From IMG/VR virus record IMGVR_UViG_3300020457_000134, positions 1 through 20,586 of that record: DNA of 20,586 nucleotides; one strand, written 5' to 3'. A program made the position numbers and the translations under genes. This document shows positions 1 through 6,513 of this stretch, piece after piece. Every line of letters starts with the position of its first letter. Within the stretch, counting starts at the first letter, position 1. The stretch is from a virus. The notes beneath the pieces were generated by a model, which did no database searches, was not told the DNA's origin, and saw only the letters and a program-made list of their open reading frames with translations.

Positions 1-131
1 TGTGTAAAGTTTCTATGTGTAATTACAATTACTCTTGCTTTTATTCCTAAACTATTCAAAAGAGAGCAATACTCATAGCTATAATAAAAAAGTCCATCTA
101 CAGGTTTACTTGTTACAACAATATTAAGCAT
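1..131 (-). CDS. Partial gene, N-terminus of a putative glycosyltransferase-like protein
   Basis: The first 43 codons of an open frame start at an ATG (131-129) and run off the left edge without a stop. The translation begins MLNIVVTSKPVDGLFYYSYE and continues with a hydrophobic strand (ARVIVITH) at residues 32-39. A beta-strand followed by a short glycine loop and helix at the N-terminus is what a nucleotide-sugar-binding Rossmann-type (GT-B) or related fold would show, but too little is visible to prove it. The ATG overlaps the last 8 bases of the upstream gene, and an AAAGGA ribosome binding site lies about 8 bases before it, so the start is well supported. Its place at the end of a glycosyltransferase-rich overlapping gene series is the main reason for the functional guess. 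It could equally be another kind of phage protein. Confidence 0.6.
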   Translation of the reverse strand, partial: MLNIVVTSKPVDGLFYYSYEYCSLLNSLGIKARVIVITHRNFT

Positions 132-807
132 TGAATTTTTCCTTTAACCAATCAAAGTCATTTATTAGCCGAAGGTCAGCCCCGCTAGAAAGGCCAAACT
201 CCATACCAGCCCTAGCACCTCGAATCGCATACTCACAAAATCTTCCATTAGCCTTAGTAGTCCATATTTTGAGTCTTTCATCTGTTTCTCCTTCATCTTG
301 TCTATCAATTATTTTACTGCTCAACTTTGCACATTCTCTAAATGCACTTTTCCATGTGCTAAATTCATCTGTATTAAAAAACGTAATATTAGATACTTCA
401 TTCATAACCTTAAAATTATTACTAATACTTGTTGTCATATCACTACTATTTGTATTTAAGTTCCTTGTAAGTTGTGTTGGTAAAAGTTTTACACCGCCAT
501 AACCGTATGCTAAATCATTTATCGGATTTATACTTGTCCATACATGCACTACATCTTCAACTAAATTAGGAACAATATAATCAAAGTTAAAACTATCTAA
601 TACTTCTGCGTCTCCGTCAACAACATAAAAATAATCTGTGTTTGCAATCTTAGCCGCTTCAATGTGTGCGTTGTGAATTCCTTTTACATTTTTTATACGC
701 TTTACTCTATCACCAAATACACCTGTGCTATTATATCTAGTGTACAGATCTTTATATAGGTCATCTGCATTAGGCTCGTAGTAACTAATAAAAACTATAT
801 CATACAT
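124..807 (-). CDS. DGD-motif glycosyltransferase-like protein (short paralogue)
   Basis: This 227-residue protein looks like a GT-A-type nucleotide-diphospho-sugar transferase domain. It opens with a strand and the signature DIVFISYYEPNAD, and a VVDGD motif follows at residues 62-66, the position and form of a metal- and sugar-nucleotide-binding acidic motif. It is clearly paralogous to the 304-residue protein at 2153-3067. Both have DIxFxSYxEPNAD near residue 3-16, VDGD near 60-66, YGxGGxK at exactly residues 101-107, W(K/R)xxFRExxKL, and GARxG near the end. It lacks about 75 C-terminal residues of that paralogue. Its start overlaps the end of the radical SAM gene by 13 bases, and an AGAGGA site lies upstream. 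No transmembrane segment or signal peptide is seen, so it should act in the host cytoplasm. Donor and acceptor are unknown. Assignment as a glycosyltransferase rests on motifs only. Confidence 0.72.
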   Translation of the reverse strand: MYDIVFISYYEPNADDLYKDLYTRYNSTGVFGDRVKRIKNVKGIHNAHIEAAKIANTDYFYVVDGDAEVLDSFNFDYIVPNLVEDVVHVWTSINPINDLAYGYGGVKLLPTQLTRNLNTNSSDMTTSISNNFKVMNEVSNITFFNTDEFSTWKSAFRECAKLSSKIIDRQDEGETDERLKIWTTKANGRFCEYAIRGARAGMEFGLSSGADLRLINDFDWLKEKFNA

Positions 808-2153
808 GCTTTGCAGTCCTCTAAAAATCTATTCATTTCTGGAAATGTTTCTATAAAATTTGTGCCACGCCTTTTATCATATTGTTGTATCCATTCGTAA
901 AACATGCGTCGGCCTTCTATAGCTTCTGTTTCAAATTCTTCAGGTTTATCATGCCTTACATTTAAATCAGCAATAATTCTTTGCATTTTTTGTATTTCTA
1001 TATTTGAAAATTTGTTCTTTCTCATTAAAGATACACAAGGATATAGATATTCTTGAACTAGATCGTAAGTGCTAATCTTGGCATCTAAAAATCCTGGACT
1101 TTTTACATAAGGTATGTCTACTAAAACTCTTTGAAAATCTTTTGTGTAATATTTGTTTTTTAAATCTGCGACATACTGTAAAAAATTATAAAATGTAGGA
1201 ATACTTAAAATATTAAATGCACTCATAAAACTACATACTCCTTGAGTGCTACTTAAATAATATTCAACATTACGAGTAAACATATCCCAATCCATACCAA
1301 ACCTATTGTATTCTTGTTGTTCGCCAACCCCTTCAGCACTAACAAATAATATAAAACGCTTGATGCATTTCTTATCTTCTAAAACTTTAATTTTATCTAC
1401 GAATTGCTTCCAAAGATTACCCGGAGGACAAGCATTGGAATTTATCGAAAATTCTAAGTTAGGCTGTGGATTATTCATAAGATGATCAATAACTTTGTTT
1501 GTATGTTTTGACATAAGCGGTTCACCGCCTGTAATTCTAAAAGTATGCATATGTTGCACTGCGTCCGGAAACCATTTCCAAAATGCTTCTATATACGGAT
1601 TTTCTTCTCTTTCGGGAATCTGTTTTTGATATTCGTCAGGCTGATTGTATTTCCAATTGGTTGTATCAAATGTATAAGCACCATGTTCTCTAATCTCATC
1701 ACCCCATTTACTACTAAATGCAGGACCACAATATCCGCATTTGAAATTACATACATTACTAAAACTTACTTCAACATATGTAGGATAAAAATTTTCATCT
1801 CCTGTTAGATTTTTAATAGTGTCATAGTGCGGCCAACTAAAATTATCTCTACTTTTCCATATCCTATCACTTGTCATTCCGGTATTGTCTTCTATTCTCC
1901 AACAATAATTACATTCCGCAGGACGTTCATTATTCAACATTTGCTTTCTTATGTTTTTCTTAAAGCCTGTATTATGTAATACACTTGGATTAGTTGCAAG
2001 ATCATTTAAATCGATAGGGTGAGCTTTTACGTGATGGCAACTTTGTGTAAGTCCTGAACCTAAATGTATTGTAACTTGCGTCCATTTGGCAAGGCAAAAG
2101 CCGCAACCGACAGCGTCTAGTTTCTGTTTAACTTCTGTTGGCTCTACTCGCAT
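795..2153 (-). CDS. Radical SAM enzyme with N-terminal SPASM/twitch-like cysteine module
   Basis: This 452-residue protein holds the radical SAM motif CNFKCGYC (Cys135, Cys139, Cys142), whose three cysteines bind the [4Fe-4S] cluster that cleaves S-adenosylmethionine. The expected glycine motif RITGGEPL follows about 70 residues later. Before the core is a cysteine module: C17/C20 in CGFC, C39 in the segment TQSCHH, and C81/C84 in ECNYCW. This is the arrangement of a SPASM/twitch auxiliary iron-sulfur domain, but placed N-terminal to the barrel, as in the family named twitch domain-containing radical SAM proteins. A further CKAC pair (C447, C450) ends the protein. Such domains usually accompany enzymes that modify peptides or proteins, or related substrates; the substrate here is unknown. 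The start ATG shares one base with the preceding TAA (TAATG), and the 3' end overlaps the next gene by 13 bases. It sits between two paralogous glycosyltransferase-like genes. The enzyme class is secure; the reaction is not. Confidence 0.9.
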   Translation of the reverse strand: MRVEPTEVKQKLDAVGCGFCLAKWTQVTIHLGSGLTQSCHHVKAHPIDLNDLATNPSVLHNTGFKKNIRKQMLNNERPAECNYCWRIEDNTGMTSDRIWKSRDNFSWPHYDTIKNLTGDENFYPTYVEVSFSNVCNFKCGYCGPAFSSKWGDEIREHGAYTFDTTNWKYNQPDEYQKQIPEREENPYIEAFWKWFPDAVQHMHTFRITGGEPLMSKHTNKVIDHLMNNPQPNLEFSINSNACPPGNLWKQFVDKIKVLEDKKCIKRFILFVSAEGVGEQQEYNRFGMDWDMFTRNVEYYLSSTQGVCSFMSAFNILSIPTFYNFLQYVADLKNKYYTKDFQRVLVDIPYVKSPGFLDAKISTYDLVQEYLYPCVSLMRKNKFSNIEIQKMQRIIADLNVRHDKPEEFETEAIEGRRMFYEWIQQYDKRRGTNFIETFPEMNRFLEDCKACMI

Positions 2154-3067
2154 TAATTTTCTCTGTCGATTACCTTATTATTAATTACCCTACCGTAGTT
2201 TTCATTTACTGTTTTAAAAAATGCACTTTGTTCTTCATTTAACGGTTGTATAGCAATAGGAATCTCTAACTCATTTATCAAATCAGAACCATGATTAAAT
2301 ATTTCGCTGTGTAACACATCGTCTGGCATTTCGTCACGTCCTGCAAATAAATTATTTAAATATTGAAAATCTCTTACATTTATATAGTCCCAGTCAGTAA
2401 GCATTGTCATTGACAAGCCTTCTCGAGCTCCTGCAATAGCCCAATAACCATTAGGCATATCAGCACCTATCATCATCCAAATATATAACATATTTAAATT
2501 TTTAGCATGGCCTACTTTAAATTGCTCTTTACTAATTCTTACACCTCTATCAAGAGCAAGTTTTACTCCTTCTCTAAAACCAGCTCTCCATGCTTGGTGT
2601 GGTGTTTCGTTATTGTGAACATCTGAATAACAACTGTTTTGTTGAATGTAATTAATATCCCAACAAAAATCTACTTGTGCATGTGGATTGTTTGGATCTG
2701 CATTTTCATGTGTCTTCATATTTAAAACATATTCTTTAGGCCAACATTTTAGTCCGCCATTGCCGTACATCAATCCATTTATTGTATTTTTGCCACACCA
2801 ACTTATAACACTATTTGCTAAATCAGTATGTTCATCAAAGTCTAATACTTGATTGATAAAGTCTTGACGTATAGTATTATCGCCATCAACTGTAATAAAT
2901 CTGTCTGTTTCAGATAATTCTGCACAGGCTTTATGTGCGGCATCTGAACCTTCTATACCGTGTACACGTTTTGCCCAAGGAACTTTTGTTAATAGGTCTG
3001 CATAATTTTTATCAGCATTTGGTTCATCATAACTCAAAAATATAATATCAAGTTCTGCAATCTTCAT
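2153..3067 (-). CDS. DGD-motif glycosyltransferase-like protein (long paralogue)
   Basis: This 304-residue protein has a GT-A-like N-terminal half: a first strand DIIFLSYDEPNAD (residues 7-19), a segment SDAAHKACAELSETDRF, and VDGD at residues 60-63 as the likely metal and nucleotide-sugar site. YGNGGLK follows at 101-107, and AGAREG at 212-217. The same landmarks occur in the 227-residue protein at 124-807, so the two are paralogues that now flank the radical SAM gene. This copy carries a C-terminal extension of about 75 residues after the shared TDWDY/NDFDW segment. No signal peptide or membrane segment is evident. Its start and its stop each share one base with the neighbours (TAATG at both ends), and GAGGAG lies just before the start, which points to translational coupling. 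The transferase role is inferred from motifs and context; a non-catalytic carbohydrate-binding role is possible. Confidence 0.72.
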   Translation of the reverse strand: MKIAELDIIFLSYDEPNADKNYADLLTKVPWAKRVHGIEGSDAAHKACAELSETDRFITVDGDNTIRQDFINQVLDFDEHTDLANSVISWCGKNTINGLMYGNGGLKCWPKEYVLNMKTHENADPNNPHAQVDFCWDINYIQQNSCYSDVHNNETPHQAWRAGFREGVKLALDRGVRISKEQFKVGHAKNLNMLYIWMMIGADMPNGYWAIAGAREGLSMTMLTDWDYINVRDFQYLNNLFAGRDEMPDDVLHSEIFNHGSDLINELEIPIAIQPLNEEQSAFFKTVNENYGRVINNKVIDREN

Positions 3068-3594
3068 TATATCTCCTCATATACACAACGTAACGAATTG
3101 CTGTCTGTGAATATGCTATATGGCTTATCTAATTTTATTTCTAGTTCCAACTTATCACCTACTTTGTAATCTACAGATTCAATAAGAAAGTGCGGATCAT
3201 CTTTTTTTGTAACGCTAAACATAATATTTGCGTCAAACTTTACATTAGATAAACCTTCGATTGTACTAATATAACATAAATCCTTCTTTTTGTCAACAGA
3301 AAAGATAATATCAAAGTATGGATCTTTACGCTTTTCTTGTAGTTGATTTAATAGAAACCGATTCTCATCTTCGTTATTTTCAAGTTTCCTTAGTTCATGT
3401 TGTTTAGTTACAGAACTAAAAACAACTTTATAATCTTCCATTTTGTCTTTGAAAGTTTTTATAGGATCTATCTGTTCTTCGGTAACTTCAATATGTTGAT
3501 ATCCTTCTTCTTGACTAGGACCAATAGCAAATATTTCTCCTGTGTCAGGATTGAAAGATACATATTGTTTTGTTTCAACTTTGATACTATGCAT
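3067..3594 (-). CDS. Conserved-type phage protein of unknown function, 175 residues
   Basis: I do not recognise an enzymatic family. The protein is 175 residues, soluble and highly charged. The N-terminus reads as a short beta-hairpin (YVSFNPDTGEIFAIGPS), followed by a charged helical stretch rich in Lys and Glu (about residues 44-90), then a C-terminal half of alternating strands (FDIIFSV, LCYISTI, DKLELEIKLDK) that looks like a small beta-sandwich. This form could suit an adaptor or virion protein, but no catalytic motif is visible. It lies inside the glycosyltransferase/radical SAM series, with its start overlapping the upstream gene by 8 bases and its stop overlapping the next start by one base. 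It is therefore very probably co-translated with the modifying enzymes. It could be their partner, chaperone or substrate; nothing in the sequence chooses among these. Confidence 0.7.
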   Translation of the reverse strand: MHSIKVETKQYVSFNPDTGEIFAIGPSQEEGYQHIEVTEEQIDPIKTFKDKMEDYKVVFSSVTKQHELRKLENNEDENRFLLNQLQEKRKDPYFDIIFSVDKKKDLCYISTIEGLSNVKFDANIMFSVTKKDDPHFLIESVDYKVGDKLELEIKLDKPYSIFTDSNSLRCVYEEI

Positions 3595-4384
3595 ATTTTC
3601 CTATTACCTCTTCACAGAATTTATGTTCTACGTAATGAAAAACTCCAGACTGTAAATAATTTCCTATTTTTAAATTGCAATTATCATCTATATAAAAAGG
3701 AATATCTTGCATCCATGATCCATTTGTCACTTTCCATTCTTGAACACGCGGTTTCATATGAACAAAGTTTAAACTGTTTATTTCGTATTTTTGTAGATTG
3801 CTATTCAAGACAGCAATAGCATGATTGACATCCATGCTTGATACTTTGGGTTTTAGTTTTTTCAAATGTATATTGTAAAAATCTTCCGTATGCTTACAAA
3901 CAAGTTCTAAATGTTTGTAGTAATCTAAAGCAATATGATCTTGTCTAAAATAATGGAATGCATTGTATATATTAGGTAAGTTATTTTTTACAAATACTTG
4001 CCTGTAAAAATCATCAACAATAGTATTGCCTCTATAAGTTTTTGCATCCGTTAAAAATGCTACACTGCGTCCTTGTAAACTATCCCAGACATAATCAATA
4101 TTACTTAAAAATATTGTGTCTGTATCTAGAATTATAGTTTCTTCATAAGGCGTTATATGGAATACTTTCCATCTATGCTCTGTACTATAAAAACTTTTAT
4201 CTGACTTACGTTGTGGGACTTCAATTATTTTATCAAATAGTTTTTTATACTTTGCAGGAACTACATCATTAGTCATAATAGATACATTTGATATAGATTG
4301 TGTTTTCTTAATGCTTAATGCACAAAGGCATGCTTGATCTACATACTCGTTACCCATTGCAACTAACAAATATCCTTTAGACAT
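3587..4384 (-). CDS. GT-A-type glycosyltransferase-like protein with DTD motif
   Basis: This 265-residue protein has the layout of a GT8-like nucleotide-sugar transferase. The opening strand GYLLVAMG is followed by YVDQACLCALSIKK, the usual helix that carries acceptor or donor contacts. ETIILDTDTIFL then places the metal-binding DTD at residues 87-89. Near the C-terminus, GVFHYVEHKF has a histidine in the place where GT8 enzymes often have a second metal ligand (an HxxGxxK-like segment), though the match is loose. No signal peptide or membrane helix is seen. The ATG overlaps the upstream gene by 8 bases, with AGAGAGG before it. It is a distant relative or analogue of the protein immediately upstream, which has the same LDTD signature, so the pair probably acts in one glycan-building or glycan-transfer pathway. 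Acceptor and sugar cannot be predicted. Confidence 0.75.
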   Translation of the reverse strand: MSKGYLLVAMGNEYVDQACLCALSIKKTQSISNVSIMTNDVVPAKYKKLFDKIIEVPQRKSDKSFYSTEHRWKVFHITPYEETIILDTDTIFLSNIDYVWDSLQGRSVAFLTDAKTYRGNTIVDDFYRQVFVKNNLPNIYNAFHYFRQDHIALDYYKHLELVCKHTEDFYNIHLKKLKPKVSSMDVNHAIAVLNSNLQKYEINSLNFVHMKPRVQEWKVTNGSWMQDIPFYIDDNCNLKIGNYLQSGVFHYVEHKFCEEVIGKYA

Positions 4385-5198
4385 TTAATAACCTCTCTAA
4401 ACTAAATTTATTCATGACATGTACATTCATATCTTTAGTAGATGACAATATATATTCGTTGTGTACGTTTTCTTTTTGTAAAAGAAATACAAGTTTACTA
4501 TCACTTATTTTTTGTAATATATCTCTGTCTAGTGTATAATACAAAGTGCCAGGTAAATTTTTTGCCCAATTACTTTCTACAAAACCGTCCATCATGTGTA
4601 TAGCAATACTAAAGATATGATCATTTCTAAAGTTTCTTGATCCTAAATCAAAAACTTGTGAATAATGATTCCAATTTTTTCTAAGTGTTTTTAATAGATT
4701 AAAAAATATTTCTGTTTGTTTAGTTCTCTTAAAACAAAAAGCTGTTGCCCAATAGAATGAAATACCTTTGTCATTTATGTATTTGAATTCATCATGTGTA
4801 CGCCATGTTGTTAAGTCTGTACAATTTTTATAGATTTGAAATTCGTGTAAATTATTGAAAGCATTTTTTAAATCGTGGTTACACAAAATAACATCTGTAT
4901 CTAAAACTAATGTTTGATCATAAGGAGAGATATCAAAACTGTTTATTCTGCCAGCATTATTAAAAGCAATGTTAGTATGTGTACTTGCACCATCGTAATA
5001 TCTTTTGTAATTTCCACTAGGATGTTCTGTAGTAATTACTTTATCAAAATATGTGCTATCTACTTCTTCGGGTGTAGATGTAACTATTGTTGTAGGCAAG
5101 TCTAAATACTTGCGTACTCTTATAGCCAGTTCTTGTGCCTGCAGAATGTAATTTATTTTATTATTGTTATTTGCAAAGCATAGTACTCCATTATTCAT
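4377..5198 (-). CDS. GT-A-type glycosyltransferase-like protein with DTD motif (first of pair)
   Basis: This is a protein of 273 residues counted from the ATG at 5198. A TTG codon just before it (5201) is a possible but less likely start. The N-terminus MNNGVLCFANNNNKINYILQ matches the first strand and helix of a GT-A domain. QTLVLDTDVILC carries the DTD metal-binding motif at about residues 100-102. A conserved-looking RNDHIFSIAIHMM segment in the second half has the aspartate and histidine often seen near the acceptor site. The gene overlaps the end of the 115-residue upstream gene by 8 bases and the next glycosyltransferase-like gene by 8 bases, with AAGG upstream of the ATG. No membrane segment is visible. 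It is the first of the modifying genes downstream of the virion block. Enzyme class is inferred from the DTD motif and fold pattern; substrate is unknown. Confidence 0.72.
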   Translation of the reverse strand: MNNGVLCFANNNNKINYILQAQELAIRVRKYLDLPTTIVTSTPEEVDSTYFDKVITTEHPSGNYKRYYDGASTHTNIAFNNAGRINSFDISPYDQTLVLDTDVILCNHDLKNAFNNLHEFQIYKNCTDLTTWRTHDEFKYINDKGISFYWATAFCFKRTKQTEIFFNLLKTLRKNWNHYSQVFDLGSRNFRNDHIFSIAIHMMDGFVESNWAKNLPGTLYYTLDRDILQKISDSKLVFLLQKENVHNEYILSSTKDMNVHVMNKFSLERLLNV

Positions 5199-5538
5199 CA
5201 ACTAAACCTTCTATGCTTCTTTGTGATGTAAGTTTCTTATATTCATTTAGATAAATGTTATTTGCTGTTGCATATTTGTTCTTAACAAGATCAAAAAATT
5301 CTTGCACATCATCTATTTGTATAGGAGTATCGTTGTCGTCAACAATTACTGTTGCTTTTACATTATGGGAAAGTAAATTAGAAACAAAAGAAAACAACGT
5401 CATAGATACTGTAAACTTGCCACCTTTGAAATACAATGCACAATTATCTTTGTACTTGTTTTTCAGTATTGTTTTCTGTGTATTAAGTGTTGCTGAAAAA
5501 TTAGCAAACTCTAATGCTTTTTCTAAAGCATCTTCCAT
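5191..5538 (-). CDS. Small phage protein of unknown function, 115 residues
   Basis: This is an acidic and lysine-rich protein without cysteine clusters, a signal peptide or membrane segments. Its N-terminal third is helical (MEDALEKALEFANFSATLN). A short turn CALYFKGGKF leads to a helix SFVSNLLSH, a strand KATVIVDDNDTPIQI, and a C-terminal helix ending in the charged segment YKKLTSQRS. The overall form resembles small conserved proteins found beside tail-fibre genes in marine T4-like phages, but I cannot assign a function. A clear AGGAG lies 7 bases before the ATG. It sits at the boundary: the gap before it is one of the few intergenic spaces in the window, and its 3' end overlaps the first glycosyltransferase-like gene by 8 bases. 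It thus heads the downstream overlapping series. It might be a fibre assembly factor, but that is a guess from position. Confidence 0.75.
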   Translation of the reverse strand: MEDALEKALEFANFSATLNTQKTILKNKYKDNCALYFKGGKFTVSMTLFSFVSNLLSHNVKATVIVDDNDTPIQIDDVQEFFDLVKNKYATANNIYLNEYKKLTSQRSIEGLVDE

Positions 5539-5571
5539 AGTTATACTCCTAGTTAATTGTATAACTATTTA

Positions 5572-5579
5572 ATCTTATA
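5572..5579 (-). promoter_or_regulatory. Weak late promoter-like element, TATAAGAT
   Basis: TATAAGAT shares the TATAA core and the same placement over a stop codon as the three other elements, but differs from the consensus at its 3' end. It lies 33 bases before the ATG of the 115-residue gene. A nearby TTAAATA (about 5565-5571 on the coding strand) could serve instead. Confidence 0.3.
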
Positions 5580-6489
5580 GGTTGTCTGTAGTATTGAAAG
5601 TTGGCGCTGGAATATTAACGCTACTAGAGTTATTTGGCCTATTTAATTGAGCTGTACTGCTTGTAGTTGCTGTAACTGCTTCGTCAAAATTTGGATTTGG
5701 ACCTTTATCTTCGTTGAATGTTACTCTAAATGTAAGAACTGCTCCGCTTTTTCTTGCTTCAATCAAATAATCGTTTGCTGAATATGCAGATGCTGTTTTG
5801 TTAAAAATTGTTGTAAAACTTCCTGGCAAATTTGCATAACCAAAGTTTGTACCAACTGATCCATTACTTGTAGTTGCTCTACCAAACACAACTGTTCCAA
5901 CACTTGTCATTAAGTTACGCCAGTCATTATTAATAGTGCTATTTCCTGAACCAATTGACCCACTTAAATTAATAGTTCCGCCTGCATTAAAAAATACACG
6001 CATATGATCTGCACCACTTATAGTTGTTGTTGTACCATCGCCGTTAGTAACTGAATATCCACCAAATGTTACTGTGAACGAATGGTTAATATCATCTGAC
6101 CAACTTGAACCTCTACTACTAGATGTTCCTGATTGTAAACCTAATTGGCTAGCGGCCGCACTTAATCTTGATGCTTGACAGGTTGTACTTAAACTTTCGT
6201 ATTGTACATACCCTTCTTTTGTAGTTGTATTACTATCTTCAACTGTATCACCTACGCTTGGCTCTGCAATTTCGCTTGGTACTGATCCAGTTTGGTGCAG
6301 TCTAATCTTTGTCATATCAGTAAACAAATTAGTCATGTCTTGAGCTGTAATCGTTGCTCCTACTGGAACTGTTTGACTTGCTCTTGCTTGCCCATAACCT
6401 TCATCACCTGATCCTAGACCGATGACTGCCGCAATTCTTGCTTGAATAATGTTGTACCGCGCCGCGGTAATTGTGTCGCCTACTGCCAT
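5575..6489 (-). CDS. Putative virion structural protein, 304 residues
   Basis: This protein is rich in Ser, Thr, Gly and Asn, with few charged residues, which is typical of beta-rich phage fibre and baseplate parts. The N-terminus MAVGDTITAARYNIIQARIA is helical. A middle segment (about residues 110-165) reads as strands separated by glycine and serine loops, with SFTVTFGGYSVTNGDG and MRVFFNAGGTINLSGSIGSG. The C-terminal 40 residues are a low-complexity tail rich in Asn, Thr, Ser and Pro. AAGGAAG lies about 6 bases before the ATG. It follows three paralogous fibre genes, so a role in the tail or its adhesin complex is likely. It contains two GC-rich patches unlike the rest of the window (6152-6159 and 6455-6469). 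I do not know its exact role; it does not share the N-terminal module of the three upstream fibres. Confidence 0.75.
   Translation of the reverse strand: MAVGDTITAARYNIIQARIAAVIGLGSGDEGYGQARASQTVPVGATITAQDMTNLFTDMTKIRLHQTGSVPSEIAEPSVGDTVEDSNTTTKEGYVQYESLSTTCQASRLSAAASQLGLQSGTSSSRGSSWSDDINHSFTVTFGGYSVTNGDGTTTTISGADHMRVFFNAGGTINLSGSIGSGNSTINNDWRNLMTSVGTVVFGRATTSNGSVGTNFGYANLPGSFTTIFNKTASAYSANDYLIEARKSGAVLTFRVTFNEDKGPNPNFDEAVTATTSSTAQLNRPNNSSSVNIPAPTFNTTDNL
6455..6469. repeat. GC-rich perfect inverted repeat near the start of the 304-residue virion gene
   Basis: Seven-base arms (TACCGCG and CGCGGTA) surround a single C. The site encodes the Thr-Ala-Ala-Arg-Tyr segment at residues 8-12 with rare GC-rich codons (GCG GCG CGG). 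It is a coding-sequence palindrome of unknown meaning; a one-base loop makes a stable hairpin unlikely. Confidence 0.6.
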
Positions 6490-6505
6490 ATTACTTCCTT
6501 TTTAA

Positions 6506-6513
6506 TACTTATA
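6506..6513 (-). promoter_or_regulatory. Candidate late promoter, TATAAGTA
   Basis: This octamer has one mismatch from TATAAATA, lies 16 bases before the ATG of the 304-residue virion gene, and again includes the TAA stop of the upstream gene at positions 3-5. AAGGAAG follows between it and the ATG. Confidence 0.45.

Noticed and set aside
131-502. Plus-strand open frame of 123 codons
   Set aside because: It is antisense to the DGD-type gene, which has clear protein motifs and paralogy. The opposite frame gives low-complexity Leu/Ser/Ile-rich sequence with no ribosome binding site.
795-2153. RiPP-type cluster around the radical SAM gene
   Set aside because: No short precursor-like gene, protease or transporter is seen next to it. 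The neighbours are glycosyltransferase-like, so a RiPP pathway has no support here, although a larger protein substrate is possible.
5539-5574. Transcription terminator between the 304- and 115-residue genes
   Set aside because: There is no GC-rich stem followed by a T run in the coding direction; the gap is better explained by a promoter-like element and a ribosome binding site.
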